DNA of 64,000 nt, taken from contig NZ_JADIVZ010000010.1 in assembly GCF_015319165.1 (NCBI RefSeq), positions 62,001 through 126,000 of the forward strand, given 5' to 3'. The notes beneath the pieces are model-generated. The model searched no databases. It worked only from the letters and a program-made list of their open reading frames with translations, and was not told the origin of the DNA. Position numbers and translations under genes: made by a program. Shown piece after piece: positions 9,027 to 16,631 of the stretch (its first letter is position 1; each line of letters begins with the position of its first letter). The stretch is from Nocardioides acrostichi (lineage in GTDB: Bacteria; Actinomycetota; Actinomycetes; Propionibacteriales; Nocardioidaceae).

Positions 9027-10835
9027 TCACCGCACGGGCAGGGCGAGCACCTGATCCGGGCCACCGGTGGTGATGGTGACGGCGGAGGGCTGGAGGTTGC
9101 CGCGGTAGTTGATCGAGCCACCGGCGAGCTTGAGCCGGATCGAGTGCCCGGCGGCGAATCGGTGGGCGAAGGCGGGCATCACGATCGACTGCGGCGCGGT
9201 CGGGTCGATCACGCGGGTGGGTGCGACGAGCGCGCGGATCAGGCTCTCGGAGCCGTCGGGGGCGACGTCGAGCACCTTGACGAACACGGTGATGCCGGCG
9301 GCGTCGAGGTCGGGGGCCTGGAGTCGCAACCGGAGCCTCGGCGAGCCCACGACGCGCACGGCACGTTCCAGCGGGGCCGAGGTCCACGACGCGAACGTGC
9401 CCGGGGCATCCTGGTTGTCGACGGGCGCCTGGGCGCCGACGAGGTCGGCGATGTCGTAGGACGTCGGCAGTCCGGCGGCCGGCGTGACGAACGAGGACGA
9501 CGAGTCGGCGACCTCTGCCCGGTCGGTCACCAGCGTGCCGTCGGAGAGGAAGAGGCGGGTGCGCCGGGAGTCGGAGTACCGGGGGGCCGAGGCGTACGCG
9601 GGCCGGGCGTTGCCGGTGTGGGGCACCCAGTCGCGGTAGTAGGCGAACCCGGGGCCGGTGCCGACCCGACGTCCCTTGAGGTAGTGGTCGAACCAGCGCT
9701 TGAACCGCGCCACGAGGTACTGCGTGCTCGGGTCGTAGGGAGCGCTGATCTCGCCCGGGTCGTAGTCGTGCGAGTGGCCGCCGAGCGACCAGATCATCTT
9801 CACGGTGTTGCCCTGCTGTCGCAGTGCGCGGTAGGTGGCGATCGCCTCGTTGAGGTTGAACAAGGTGTCGCCCTCGCCCTGGGCCAGCAACACGGGTACG
9901 CGGATCTTGCGCATGAACGACGTCACCGACCGGCGGTGCAGCCGGGCCCGGGTGTCGGCGTCGATGGTGCCGGTGGCGACCGCGTTCACCAACCCGGGGC
10001 ACACCCACGGCTGGAAGTCGGGGCACGGCAGCAGTCGCGCCTGGTCGGTCTGGATGCCGGTGAGCCCGCCGGCCACGCCGAGCGCCGAGAAGCCACCGGC
10101 CCACAAGAGCTTGGGCGCCCCCGTGACGGTGCTCGTGACACTCCTCGGGGACGGCTGGCCGATGCTGTTCGGAGCGAGTGAGTAGCTGAGGTCGTTCCAG
10201 GTGATGAGGGGCACGAGGGTGTCGATGCGGGGGTCGACGGCGGCCGCGGCGAACTGGGCGCCGCCGCCGTAGGAGCCGCCCCACATGCCCACGCGCGGGT
10301 CGTGGCTCGAGCGGTGCCCCTCGTGGTCGCGGCGGTCGCGCTGCACGACGCTCAACCGCGGAGCCGGCTCGGTGAGGTCGGAGTCGAGGAACGCGTGACC
10401 GGTCTGCCCGCCGAGGTAGCTGACGAGGAACCGTGCGGCCTTGCCGTCGTGGGCGCGGTCGTCGAGCGAGATCGGGCACGAGGAGCCGCCGAAGCCGAGC
10501 CCGGAGTACGAGAGGACGGCGTAGCCCTGCCCGGCGAAGTACTGCGCGAAGTCGGCCTGATCGTCCTTGGAGCCGCCGAACCCGTTGGTGGTCAGGATCG
10601 CGGGCACCCGGTGCGAGCGGCTGGCCGACGCCGGAAGGTACATGTCGGCGTCGATGCTGCATTGCGTGTCGTTGGTGCCGCCGACGCTCACCGAGAACCA
10701 CAGTGGGGTCTTCTCGACCTGCTGCGCCTGCGCCCGATCCGTCGGCTGGACGGCGAGGGCCGGGCTGGGCGAGAGGCCGACGGCGGGGAGCACCCCGGCG
10801 AGAATGGCGGTGACGGCGATCACAGAGCGGCGCAT
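9027..10835 (-). CDS. secreted CocE/NonD-type (S15) serine hydrolase
   Basis: 602-residue exported alpha/beta hydrolase of the X-Pro dipeptidyl-peptidase S15/CocE family. The ATG at 10835 gives a clean Sec signal (MRRSV, hydrophobic core, SPALA cleavage site near residue 28). The nucleophile elbow GGSYGG places the catalytic Ser at 188. A C-terminal beta-sandwich typical of CocE/NonD proteins follows (SAPLERAVRVVGSPRLRLRL). The family includes dipeptidyl peptidases, cocaine esterase and glutaryl-7-ACA acylases, so the substrate stays open. It is transcribed alone, divergent from tmk, and ends against the palindrome that separates it from topA. Confidence 0.8.
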   Translation of the reverse strand: MRRSVIAVTAILAGVLPAVGLSPSPALAVQPTDRAQAQQVEKTPLWFSVSVGGTNDTQCSIDADMYLPASASRSHRVPAILTTNGFGGSKDDQADFAQYFAGQGYAVLSYSGLGFGGSSCPISLDDRAHDGKAARFLVSYLGGQTGHAFLDSDLTEPAPRLSVVQRDRRDHEGHRSSHDPRVGMWGGSYGGGAQFAAAAVDPRIDTLVPLITWNDLSYSLAPNSIGQPSPRSVTSTVTGAPKLLWAGGFSALGVAGGLTGIQTDQARLLPCPDFQPWVCPGLVNAVATGTIDADTRARLHRRSVTSFMRKIRVPVLLAQGEGDTLFNLNEAIATYRALRQQGNTVKMIWSLGGHSHDYDPGEISAPYDPSTQYLVARFKRWFDHYLKGRRVGTGPGFAYYRDWVPHTGNARPAYASAPRYSDSRRTRLFLSDGTLVTDRAEVADSSSSFVTPAAGLPTSYDIADLVGAQAPVDNQDAPGTFASWTSAPLERAVRVVGSPRLRLRLQAPDLDAAGITVFVKVLDVAPDGSESLIRALVAPTRVIDPTAPQSIVMPAFAHRFAAGHSIRLKLAGGSINYRGNLQPSAVTITTGGPDQVLALPVR

Positions 10836-10939
10836 GAGCAGTCCAACGCTCGAGGAGGCGGGCGGGTTACGGGCGAGTAGCCACGCGGGAGGCCGCACCC
10901 ACGCTCGCCCTTGTCGGTCCGGCCCCGTAGGTTGCACGC

Positions 10940-11608
10940 GTGACCAGCCCGCCGCCCGCGCCGTACCCGGGGGTGTACGCCGACCGCGGCGTCTTCGTGT
11001 GCTTCGAGGGCGGTGAGGGCTCGGGCAAGTCGACCCAGTCCCGCCTGCTCCGCGAGCACCTGGAGCAGCACGGGCACGAGGTCGTGCTCACCTTCGAGCC
11101 CGGCGACACCCCCGTCGGCCAGCAGGTGCGACGCATCGTGCTGAGCCCCGAGACGGGCGCGCTGGCGCCCAAGGCCGAGGTGTTGCTCTACGCCGCCGAC
11201 AAGGCCGAGCACGTCGACACCGTGGTGCGGCCCGCTCTCGAGCGCGGCGCGGTCGTCGTCACCGATCGCTATGTCGACTCCACGCTGGCCTACCAGGGTG
11301 CCGGGCGCACGCTGCCTGCGCACGAGGTCGAGCAGATCGGGCGGTGGGCCACCGGCGACCTGCGTCCGCACCTCACCGTGCTGCTCGACCTCGAGCCCGA
11401 GCAGGGGCTGGGCCGCTTCGCCGAGCGCGACCGCATCGAGGGCGAGTCCCTGGGGTTCCACCAGCGGGTGCGAGCGGCGTTCCTCGACCTCGCCCGGCTC
11501 GACGACGCGCACTACCTGGTGCTCGACGCCCGACGTCCGGTCGACGAGATCGCTGCCGCAGTGCGCGATCGCGTGACGCCGCTGCTCGCCCAGGCGGGGC
11601 CGTCGTGA
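10940..11608 (+). CDS. tmk: thymidylate kinase
   Basis: 222-residue dTMP kinase, which phosphorylates dTMP to dTDP in DNA precursor synthesis. The P-loop GGEGSGKST is at residues 24-32, the phosphate/nucleoside site is FEPGDTPVGQ, and the DR(Y/H) motif with conserved substrate contacts reads TDRYVDSTLAYQGAGR. A GTG start with a short Pro-rich leader precedes the FVCFEG strand. The stop overlaps the holB start by 4 bp (GTGA), and tmk-holB pairing downstream of topA is conserved in actinobacteria. Confidence 0.95.
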   Translation: MTSPPPAPYPGVYADRGVFVCFEGGEGSGKSTQSRLLREHLEQHGHEVVLTFEPGDTPVGQQVRRIVLSPETGALAPKAEVLLYAADKAEHVDTVVRPALERGAVVVTDRYVDSTLAYQGAGRTLPAHEVEQIGRWATGDLRPHLTVLLDLEPEQGLGRFAERDRIEGESLGFHQRVRAAFLDLARLDDAHYLVLDARRPVDEIAAAVRDRVTPLLAQAGPS

Positions 11609-12765
11609 CCGTGTGGGAGGGCCTGGTCGGCCAGGCGCCGGTCATCGAGACCCTGCGCGCCGCCGCGGCCGGGCGTGGCATGACCCACGCGTTCCTCCTC
11701 ACCGGCCCCCCGGGCTCGGGTCGCTCCAACGCCGCGCTCGCCTTCGCCGCCGCCCTCCAGTGCGAGCGCGGGCCGTCCGATGACGCCGGCTGCGGGCGGT
11801 GCGAGCCGTGCCGCACGACGATGGCCGGCAGCAACCCCGACGTCACTCGCGTGAGCACCGAGTCGGTGCAGTTCCTGGTGCGTGAGGCGCGCGACATGGT
11901 GCGCAAGGCCGCCATGGCGCCGGTGACGAATCGCTGGCAGGTGATCGTGGTCGAAGACGCCGACCGCTTCAACGACTCCTCCGGCAACGCCGTGCTCAAG
12001 TCGGTCGAGGAGCCCGCGCCACGCACCGTGTGGCTGCTGTGCGCCCCTACTGTCGAAGACGTCCTGCCCACGATCCGCTCCCGCTGCCGGCTGGTCACGC
12101 TCACCACACCTACCGCCCCCGAGGTCGCCGCGTTCCTCACCCGCACCGCCGACGTCAGCCCGCCACTCGCCGCGTACGCCGCACGCGCGAGTCAAGGTCA
12201 CATCGGCCGCGCCAAGGCGCTCGCGCTCGACGAGACCACCCGCAACCACCGCCACGAGGTCGTCACGCTGCCCGCCCAGCTCACCGGCCTCGGTGCGTGC
12301 CTGCTCGCGGCGAGCAACCTCGCCGAGGGCGCGAAGGAGGAGGCCGAGGCGCTCACCCTGGCCCTCGACGCCCGCGAGAAGGCCGACCTCGACCAGGCGT
12401 TCGGCTACGAGGACAAGGGGCGTCGTCCGCGCGAGTACGCCTCGGCCCTCAAGGATCTCGCCGAGAGCCAGAAGCGGCGGGCGCGCCGCCGGGTGCTCGA
12501 CGTCGTCGACCGCAGCCTCATGGACCTCGTGTCGGTGTACCGCGACGCCATCGCGCTGGCCACGAGAGCGCCCGGTGAGCTGGTCAACGAGGAGATCCGG
12601 CCCGACGTGCAGGCCGTCGTCGACGCCTCGACCCCCGAACTCAACCTGCGTCGCATCGCGTGGGTCTTCGAGGCGCGCCAGCAGATGATGGAGTCGAACG
12701 TGCCCCCGGCCTTGGCGCTGGAGTCCATGATGGTGGCCCTGATGGTTCCCGAGCAGAACAGGTGA
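11605..12765 (+). CDS. holB: DNA polymerase III subunit delta'
   Basis: 386-residue clamp-loader subunit. Starting at GTG 11605 gives MTVWEGLVGQ, the usual actinobacterial N-terminus. The P-loop-like GPPGSGRS is at 34-41, the zinc-binding four-Cys cluster lies between about 57 and 76 (C-X10-CGRCEPC), and the sensor region LLCAPTVEDVLPTIRSRC carries the conserved SRC motif. Delta' acts with the DnaX subunits to load the sliding clamp at the replication fork. It is coupled to tmk by a 4-bp overlap and followed by the TAP-family gene after 4 bp. Confidence 0.93.
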   Translation: MTVWEGLVGQAPVIETLRAAAAGRGMTHAFLLTGPPGSGRSNAALAFAAALQCERGPSDDAGCGRCEPCRTTMAGSNPDVTRVSTESVQFLVREARDMVRKAAMAPVTNRWQVIVVEDADRFNDSSGNAVLKSVEEPAPRTVWLLCAPTVEDVLPTIRSRCRLVTLTTPTAPEVAAFLTRTADVSPPLAAYAARASQGHIGRAKALALDETTRNHRHEVVTLPAQLTGLGACLLAASNLAEGAKEEAEALTLALDAREKADLDQAFGYEDKGRRPREYASALKDLAESQKRRARRRVLDVVDRSLMDLVSVYRDAIALATRAPGELVNEEIRPDVQAVVDASTPELNLRRIAWVFEARQQMMESNVPPALALESMMVALMVPEQNR

Positions 12766-12769
12766 GGTC

Positions 12770-14404
12770 GTGACGGACCCGTTCTACCACCACCTCAGTG
12801 AGGGCGATCCCTCGAATCGTCCGCCGACTCGGCCGGGGCCGGTGGTCCTCATCGCGATTCTCGCCGTACTCGCCGTCGTGGTCGCGGGCGTGGGCTTCGC
12901 CGTGCTCGGCCTCACGGGTGGTTCCCAAGACTCCAGCTCCTCTACGTCGAGACCCTCCCTGGCACCCACCTCGGCCGACCCCGACGCCACCGAGGCACCC
13001 GACGCAGACCTCGCGCCCTTCTACTCCCAGAGCCTCGACTGGGGCTCGTGCGACGACGGCTCGTCGAACGAGTGCGCCGAGCTCACGGTGCCGGTCGACT
13101 ACGAGGATCCCGGCGGGGCCACCTTCCAGCTCGCCCTTCTCAAGGTGCCGGCGGCCGAGCCGAGCGAGCGCATCGGCTCGCTCGTGGTGAACCCCGGCGG
13201 GCCGGGTGCCCCGGGCACCAGTTACGCAGCGGCGCGCGGCAACGTGTTCCGCCAGCCGATCCTCGACCACTTCGACCTCGTGGGCTTCGACCCCCGCGGC
13301 ACCGGCGCCTCCGACCCCGTCGACTGCCTCTCCGACTCCCTGCTCGACGCCTTCCTCTCCCAGAACCCGGTGCCCGACGACCAAGCCGAGATCCGGTCCT
13401 CGGTGGGATCGCTCGAGGACTTCTTCGAGGGCTGCATCGAGAACTCCGACGACCTCGTCAGTCACGTCTCCACCGCCGAGGCCGCCCGCGACATGGACGT
13501 GCTGCGCGCGGCCCTGGGTGAGTCCACGCTCACCTACTTCGGGGCTTCTTATGGCACCAAGCTCGGCGCGACCTACGCCTCGCTCTTCCCGAAGCGCGTC
13601 GGCCGATTCGTGCTCGACGGCGCGGTCGACCCCGAGCTCACCTCCGAGCAGCTGACGCTGGGGCAGGCCGAGGGCTTCGACCGGGCGCTGACCGCCTACG
13701 TCACCGACTGCGTCGACTCTGGCGACTGCGTGCTCGGCGACACCGTCGATGCCGGCCTGGCGCGCATCAAGAGCTTCCTGGCCGAGGTCGACCAGAAGCC
13801 GCTGCCGACGTCCGACGGTCGCGAACTCGAGGGTGGCAACGCCTTCTACGGACTCATCACGCCGTTGTACGTGCGCGACTACTGGCCCTACCTCACGACC
13901 GCGCTCTCGCAGGCGTTCGGCGGCGACGGCAGCGCGCTGATGAAGCTCGCCGACCTCTACGCCTCGCGCAACGACGACGGCACCTACTCCGACAACTCCG
14001 CCGAGGCGATCTACGCCATCAACTGTCTCGACGACCCCTCGAGCGTGGCCCCGAGCAAGATCCCCGCCAAGATCCCCGAGTTCGAGAAGGTCTCACCGAC
14101 GCTGGGCGACGTGTTCGCGTGGAGCCTCATCGGGTGCCGCGGCTTCACTCTGCGCGCGGAGGAGAAGCCGCCCACGATCGAGGCCAAGGGCGCGGCGCCG
14201 ATCCTGGTCGTGGGCACCACGCGTGACCCGGCCACGCCGTACGAGTGGGCGCAGGCGCTGGCCCAGGAGCTCGACTCCGGGGTGCTGCTGACCCGCGACG
14301 GCGACGGGCACACGGGCTACAACTCCGGCAACCAGTGCATCGACCAGGCGGTCGAGGGCTATCTCATCGACGACGAGGTGCCGGCCGACGGCACCTCGTG
14401 CTGA
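12770..14404 (+). CDS. TAP-like membrane-anchored alpha/beta hydrolase
   Basis: 544-residue protease/hydrolase related to the Streptomyces tripeptidyl aminopeptidases. A signal-anchor helix spans roughly residues 24-48, followed by a Ser/Thr/Pro-rich linker and the extracytoplasmic hydrolase domain. The oxyanion region is VVNPGGPGAPG, the nucleophile Ser260 sits in GASYGT, and the C-terminal TAP-like domain supplies the catalytic His in GDGHTGYN. Four or more Cys residues in the domain suggest disulfides. GTG start 4 bp after holB. A hydrolase of this kind follows holB in Streptomyces as well, so the position is conserved. Confidence 0.85.
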   Translation: MTDPFYHHLSEGDPSNRPPTRPGPVVLIAILAVLAVVVAGVGFAVLGLTGGSQDSSSSTSRPSLAPTSADPDATEAPDADLAPFYSQSLDWGSCDDGSSNECAELTVPVDYEDPGGATFQLALLKVPAAEPSERIGSLVVNPGGPGAPGTSYAAARGNVFRQPILDHFDLVGFDPRGTGASDPVDCLSDSLLDAFLSQNPVPDDQAEIRSSVGSLEDFFEGCIENSDDLVSHVSTAEAARDMDVLRAALGESTLTYFGASYGTKLGATYASLFPKRVGRFVLDGAVDPELTSEQLTLGQAEGFDRALTAYVTDCVDSGDCVLGDTVDAGLARIKSFLAEVDQKPLPTSDGRELEGGNAFYGLITPLYVRDYWPYLTTALSQAFGGDGSALMKLADLYASRNDDGTYSDNSAEAIYAINCLDDPSSVAPSKIPAKIPEFEKVSPTLGDVFAWSLIGCRGFTLRAEEKPPTIEAKGAAPILVVGTTRDPATPYEWAQALAQELDSGVLLTRDGDGHTGYNSGNQCIDQAVEGYLIDDEVPADGTSC

Positions 14405-14413
14405 GGCCGGTCA

Positions 14414-14441
14414 CCCTGCTCGGCTCAGCCGGGTAGCAGGG
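14414..14441. terminator. hairpin between convergent genes
   Basis: CCCTGCT and AGCAGGG (plus inner CGGC/GCCG) form a stem around a TCA loop with a small internal bulge. It starts 10 bp after the hydrolase stop and overlaps the last codons of the converging gene. Probable bidirectional terminator. Confidence 0.45.
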
Positions 14442-14841
14442 CGCGCACCGCGCCCAGGATCGACCGCACGGCGAACTGCCCGGTGGAGTAGGCGTCGTCC
14501 CAGACCACGACCTTGCCCCCGCGCAGCGTGAAGGTGCCGCGCACCCAGAACTCCACCCGGAACCGCTTCCAGGTCAACACGTCGGTGCGTTGGGTGAGCA
14601 CGACTGCGTCGGGGGACTCGCTGTCGGCGGCCGCGTGGTGCATGACGTACTCGAACCCGACGCCCCGCTCGACCATGCCGCGCAGGCTGCTGGCGACCCG
14701 AGGGCCGCGGAGGGTGGGTAGGCCGGTGTTGCGCCACTCGGCCTCGGCGTCGAGCAGGTCGATGCTCGCCTCGGCATCGCCGGCGACGAGGGCGTCGAGC
14801 ATCGCGGTGACGACGGCGACGGGGTCGGTGGGAGCGCTCAT
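14425..14841 (-). CDS. NTF2-fold (limonene-epoxide-hydrolase-like) protein
   Basis: 138-residue small protein with the NTF2/SnoaL cone fold: N-terminal helix DPVAVVTAMLDALVAGDAEA, a cluster LDAEAEWRNTGLPTLRGP, and C-terminal strands FWVRGTFTLRGGKVVVWDDAY. Its pattern of Asp/Arg residues (RTDVL, WVRGTF, WDDAYS) resembles limonene-1,2-epoxide hydrolases, in which a D-R-D triad activates water. I see the family resemblance but cannot assign a substrate. The ATG at 14841 is 4 bp beyond the 3' end of the LysR gene on the same strand, so the two are likely cotranscribed. Confidence 0.7.
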   Translation of the reverse strand: MSAPTDPVAVVTAMLDALVAGDAEASIDLLDAEAEWRNTGLPTLRGPRVASSLRGMVERGVGFEYVMHHAAADSESPDAVVLTQRTDVLTWKRFRVEFWVRGTFTLRGGKVVVWDDAYSTGQFAVRSILGAVRALLPG

Positions 14842-14845
14842 GGCG

Positions 14846-15784
14846 TCACGATAGGTGGGCGGATCCCTCCAGCGGCAGGGCGATCTCGCGGATGCGCCGG
14901 GTGGCCAGCTCGATCATCAGCCGAGCGGCGGGGGAGAGCACGGCGCCGGCGCGATGCACGATGGCGAAGGTGTCGAACTGGCGAGGCCGCAGTGAGACGA
15001 AGCCAGCGGACGGCGCCAGTCGAGGCAGCAGCTGTTCGGCGGCGCCCCGGGGGATCACGCTGTCGGCGTACCCGAGCCCGACCAGTTCGACCGCGGTCTC
15101 CAGATCCTCGACCTCGATGCGGGTGGAGGGGTTGCGGCCTGCCCCGTGCAGCATCCGTCGCAAGGTCTGTCGGGTGGAGTCCTCGGTGCGGTAGCTGGTC
15201 TCGGGCATCACCAGCGACGCCAGCGAGAGCCGATGGGCCGTGACCGGCGCGGCCAGGTGTGCGGGGTCGGCGCTGATGTAGACCAGTTCCTCGCGCGCGA
15301 CCGGCGTGACCGCCAGGCCCTCGCTCTCGATGGTGGGCACGGCGAGCATCGCGGCCTCGAGCCGGCCGCGGCGCAGATCCTCCGCGACCTCCGTGGAGTT
15401 CTGGCCCACCAGTTCGACCCGCACGCCGGGGTAGCGATCGAGCACGTCGGCGATGAGACCGGCGCCGGCGTAGAGCCGGGCGATGCCGAACATGCCGAAC
15501 CGGATCGTGCCGCTCTCGAACGACGTCACCCCGGCGACTGCGGAGCGCGCCGCGTCGACGGAGGCCAGCACCCGCTCGGCGTAGGGCCGCAGCGTGTCGG
15601 CCACCGTCGTCGGGACGACGCCGCGCCCGGCTCGCCGGAACAGCTGGGCGCCGAGCGACTTCTCGAGCGCTCGGATCTGCTCCGACACCGACGGCTGCGC
15701 GTAGCCCAGCTCGTCGGCGGCGGCCGTGAACGAACCGTGCTCGTAGGCGGCGAGGAAGCAGGTCAGCTGGTGCAGCGAAAGCAT
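14846..15784 (-). CDS. LysR-family transcriptional regulator
   Basis: 312-residue LysR protein. The N-terminal winged helix (residues about 1-60) carries the classic LHQLTCFLAAYEHGSFTAAA and AQPSVSEQIRALEKSLG recognition-helix region. The effector domain follows (RFGMFGIARLYAGAGLIADVLDRYPGV onward). LysR proteins usually regulate a divergent gene in response to a small metabolite. Here the divergent neighbour is a 59-residue Cys-rich protein and the cotranscribed neighbour an NTF2-fold enzyme; either could be a target. No operator of the T-N11-A type is obvious to me in the 100-bp gap. Confidence 0.88.
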   Translation of the reverse strand: MLSLHQLTCFLAAYEHGSFTAAADELGYAQPSVSEQIRALEKSLGAQLFRRAGRGVVPTTVADTLRPYAERVLASVDAARSAVAGVTSFESGTIRFGMFGIARLYAGAGLIADVLDRYPGVRVELVGQNSTEVAEDLRRGRLEAAMLAVPTIESEGLAVTPVAREELVYISADPAHLAAPVTAHRLSLASLVMPETSYRTEDSTRQTLRRMLHGAGRNPSTRIEVEDLETAVELVGLGYADSVIPRGAAEQLLPRLAPSAGFVSLRPRQFDTFAIVHRAGAVLSPAARLMIELATRRIREIALPLEGSAHLS

Positions 15785-15885
15785 AGGTCTTTCCTAGGGC
15801 GGCGGCTGGAAAGTGAGGCTACCCCTCTACCTACCCGCAGGTCACCATGGAGGAGTCCGCACCGCTCGTAGGGAGGTTCCCCACC

Positions 15886-16065
15886 ATGTTCGACCACGTC
15901 TGCACCGCGTGCGCCAAGCGCCAGCTCATCTTCTCGAGCATGGTGCGAGGCATCGACAACACCGAGCACGGCCTGGTCGTGCACTTCGACTGCTGGTGCG
16001 GCGCCGAGCAGCAGCTCGTCACGGGCCGTGGCGCGCGTCGTCCGCGCACGCTCACCGCTGCCTGA
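15886..16065 (+). CDS. small Cys-rich protein
   Basis: 59-residue protein read from ATG 15886, preceded by GGGAGG at 15871-15876; an in-frame ATG at 15847 would add 13 residues but has a poorer ribosome site. Cys6/Cys9 (CTAC) and Cys36/Cys38 (CWC) form a plausible metal-binding knuckle pair, and the C-terminus is basic (RGARRPR). No membrane segment. I do not recognise the family; a small zinc- or nucleic-acid-binding protein is a reasonable guess. Confidence 0.5.
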   Translation: MFDHVCTACAKRQLIFSSMVRGIDNTEHGLVVHFDCWCGAEQQLVTGRGARRPRTLTAA

Positions 16066-16072
16066 AGCGGGA

Positions 16073-16576
16073 TCACGCCCGGTTGAGCCACCAGATCGAC
16101 GCATTGAGCAGGGTCGCGAAGCCGACCCAGGCGAGATAGGGCGCGAGCAGCAGGCCGGCCAGCCTGCGGCGTCGTGTGGCCACCACCGTCGTGCCGGCCA
16201 CGGCGCCCAGCAGCACCACGATCTCGACCAGCGCCAATCCGTAGCGGTCCGCGGCGAAGAAGAGTGGGGTCCAGCACGCGTTGAGGACGATCTGGGCCAT
16301 CCACCACCAGGTGGCCGCCTCGACGCGGCCGGCGCTTCGCCAGGCCAGCCATCCGGAGACCGCCACGAGAACGTAGAGGACGCTCCACACCGGACCGAAC
16401 AGCCACGACGGCGGGGCGAAGGGCGGCTGCTCCAGCCGGTCGTACTGCGCGCCCGCGTTGGCGGCCGCGAGCCCGCCCGCACCCGCAGCGACGGTCACCG
16501 CGAGGCCGAAACCGCCCAGGGCCAGCAGGTCGCGCGAAGGGCCGGACCGGACGGGCGTTGCTGGCGATGTCGTCAT
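16073..16576 (-). CDS. TspO/MBR family membrane protein
   Basis: 167-residue, five-helix TspO/MBR protein. The family signature PPFAPPSWLFGPVWSVLY is in the first loop and helix, followed by WLAWRSAG, WWWMAQIVLNACWTPLFF and a final LLAPYLAWVGFATLLNASIWWLN, all typical of TspO. These proteins bind tetrapyrroles or cholesterol and are linked to porphyrin handling and stress. The ATG at 16576 is preferred because upstream in-frame sequence is not TspO-like. It converges with the small gene before it. Confidence 0.9.
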   Translation of the reverse strand: MTTSPATPVRSGPSRDLLALGGFGLAVTVAAGAGGLAAANAGAQYDRLEQPPFAPPSWLFGPVWSVLYVLVAVSGWLAWRSAGRVEAATWWWMAQIVLNACWTPLFFAADRYGLALVEIVVLLGAVAGTTVVATRRRRLAGLLLAPYLAWVGFATLLNASIWWLNRA

Positions 16577-16631
16577 GCTCGTCAGCCTGCCCCGAGGCGG
16601 AACCGATCCGTTCACCCGATCGGCGCGGCGG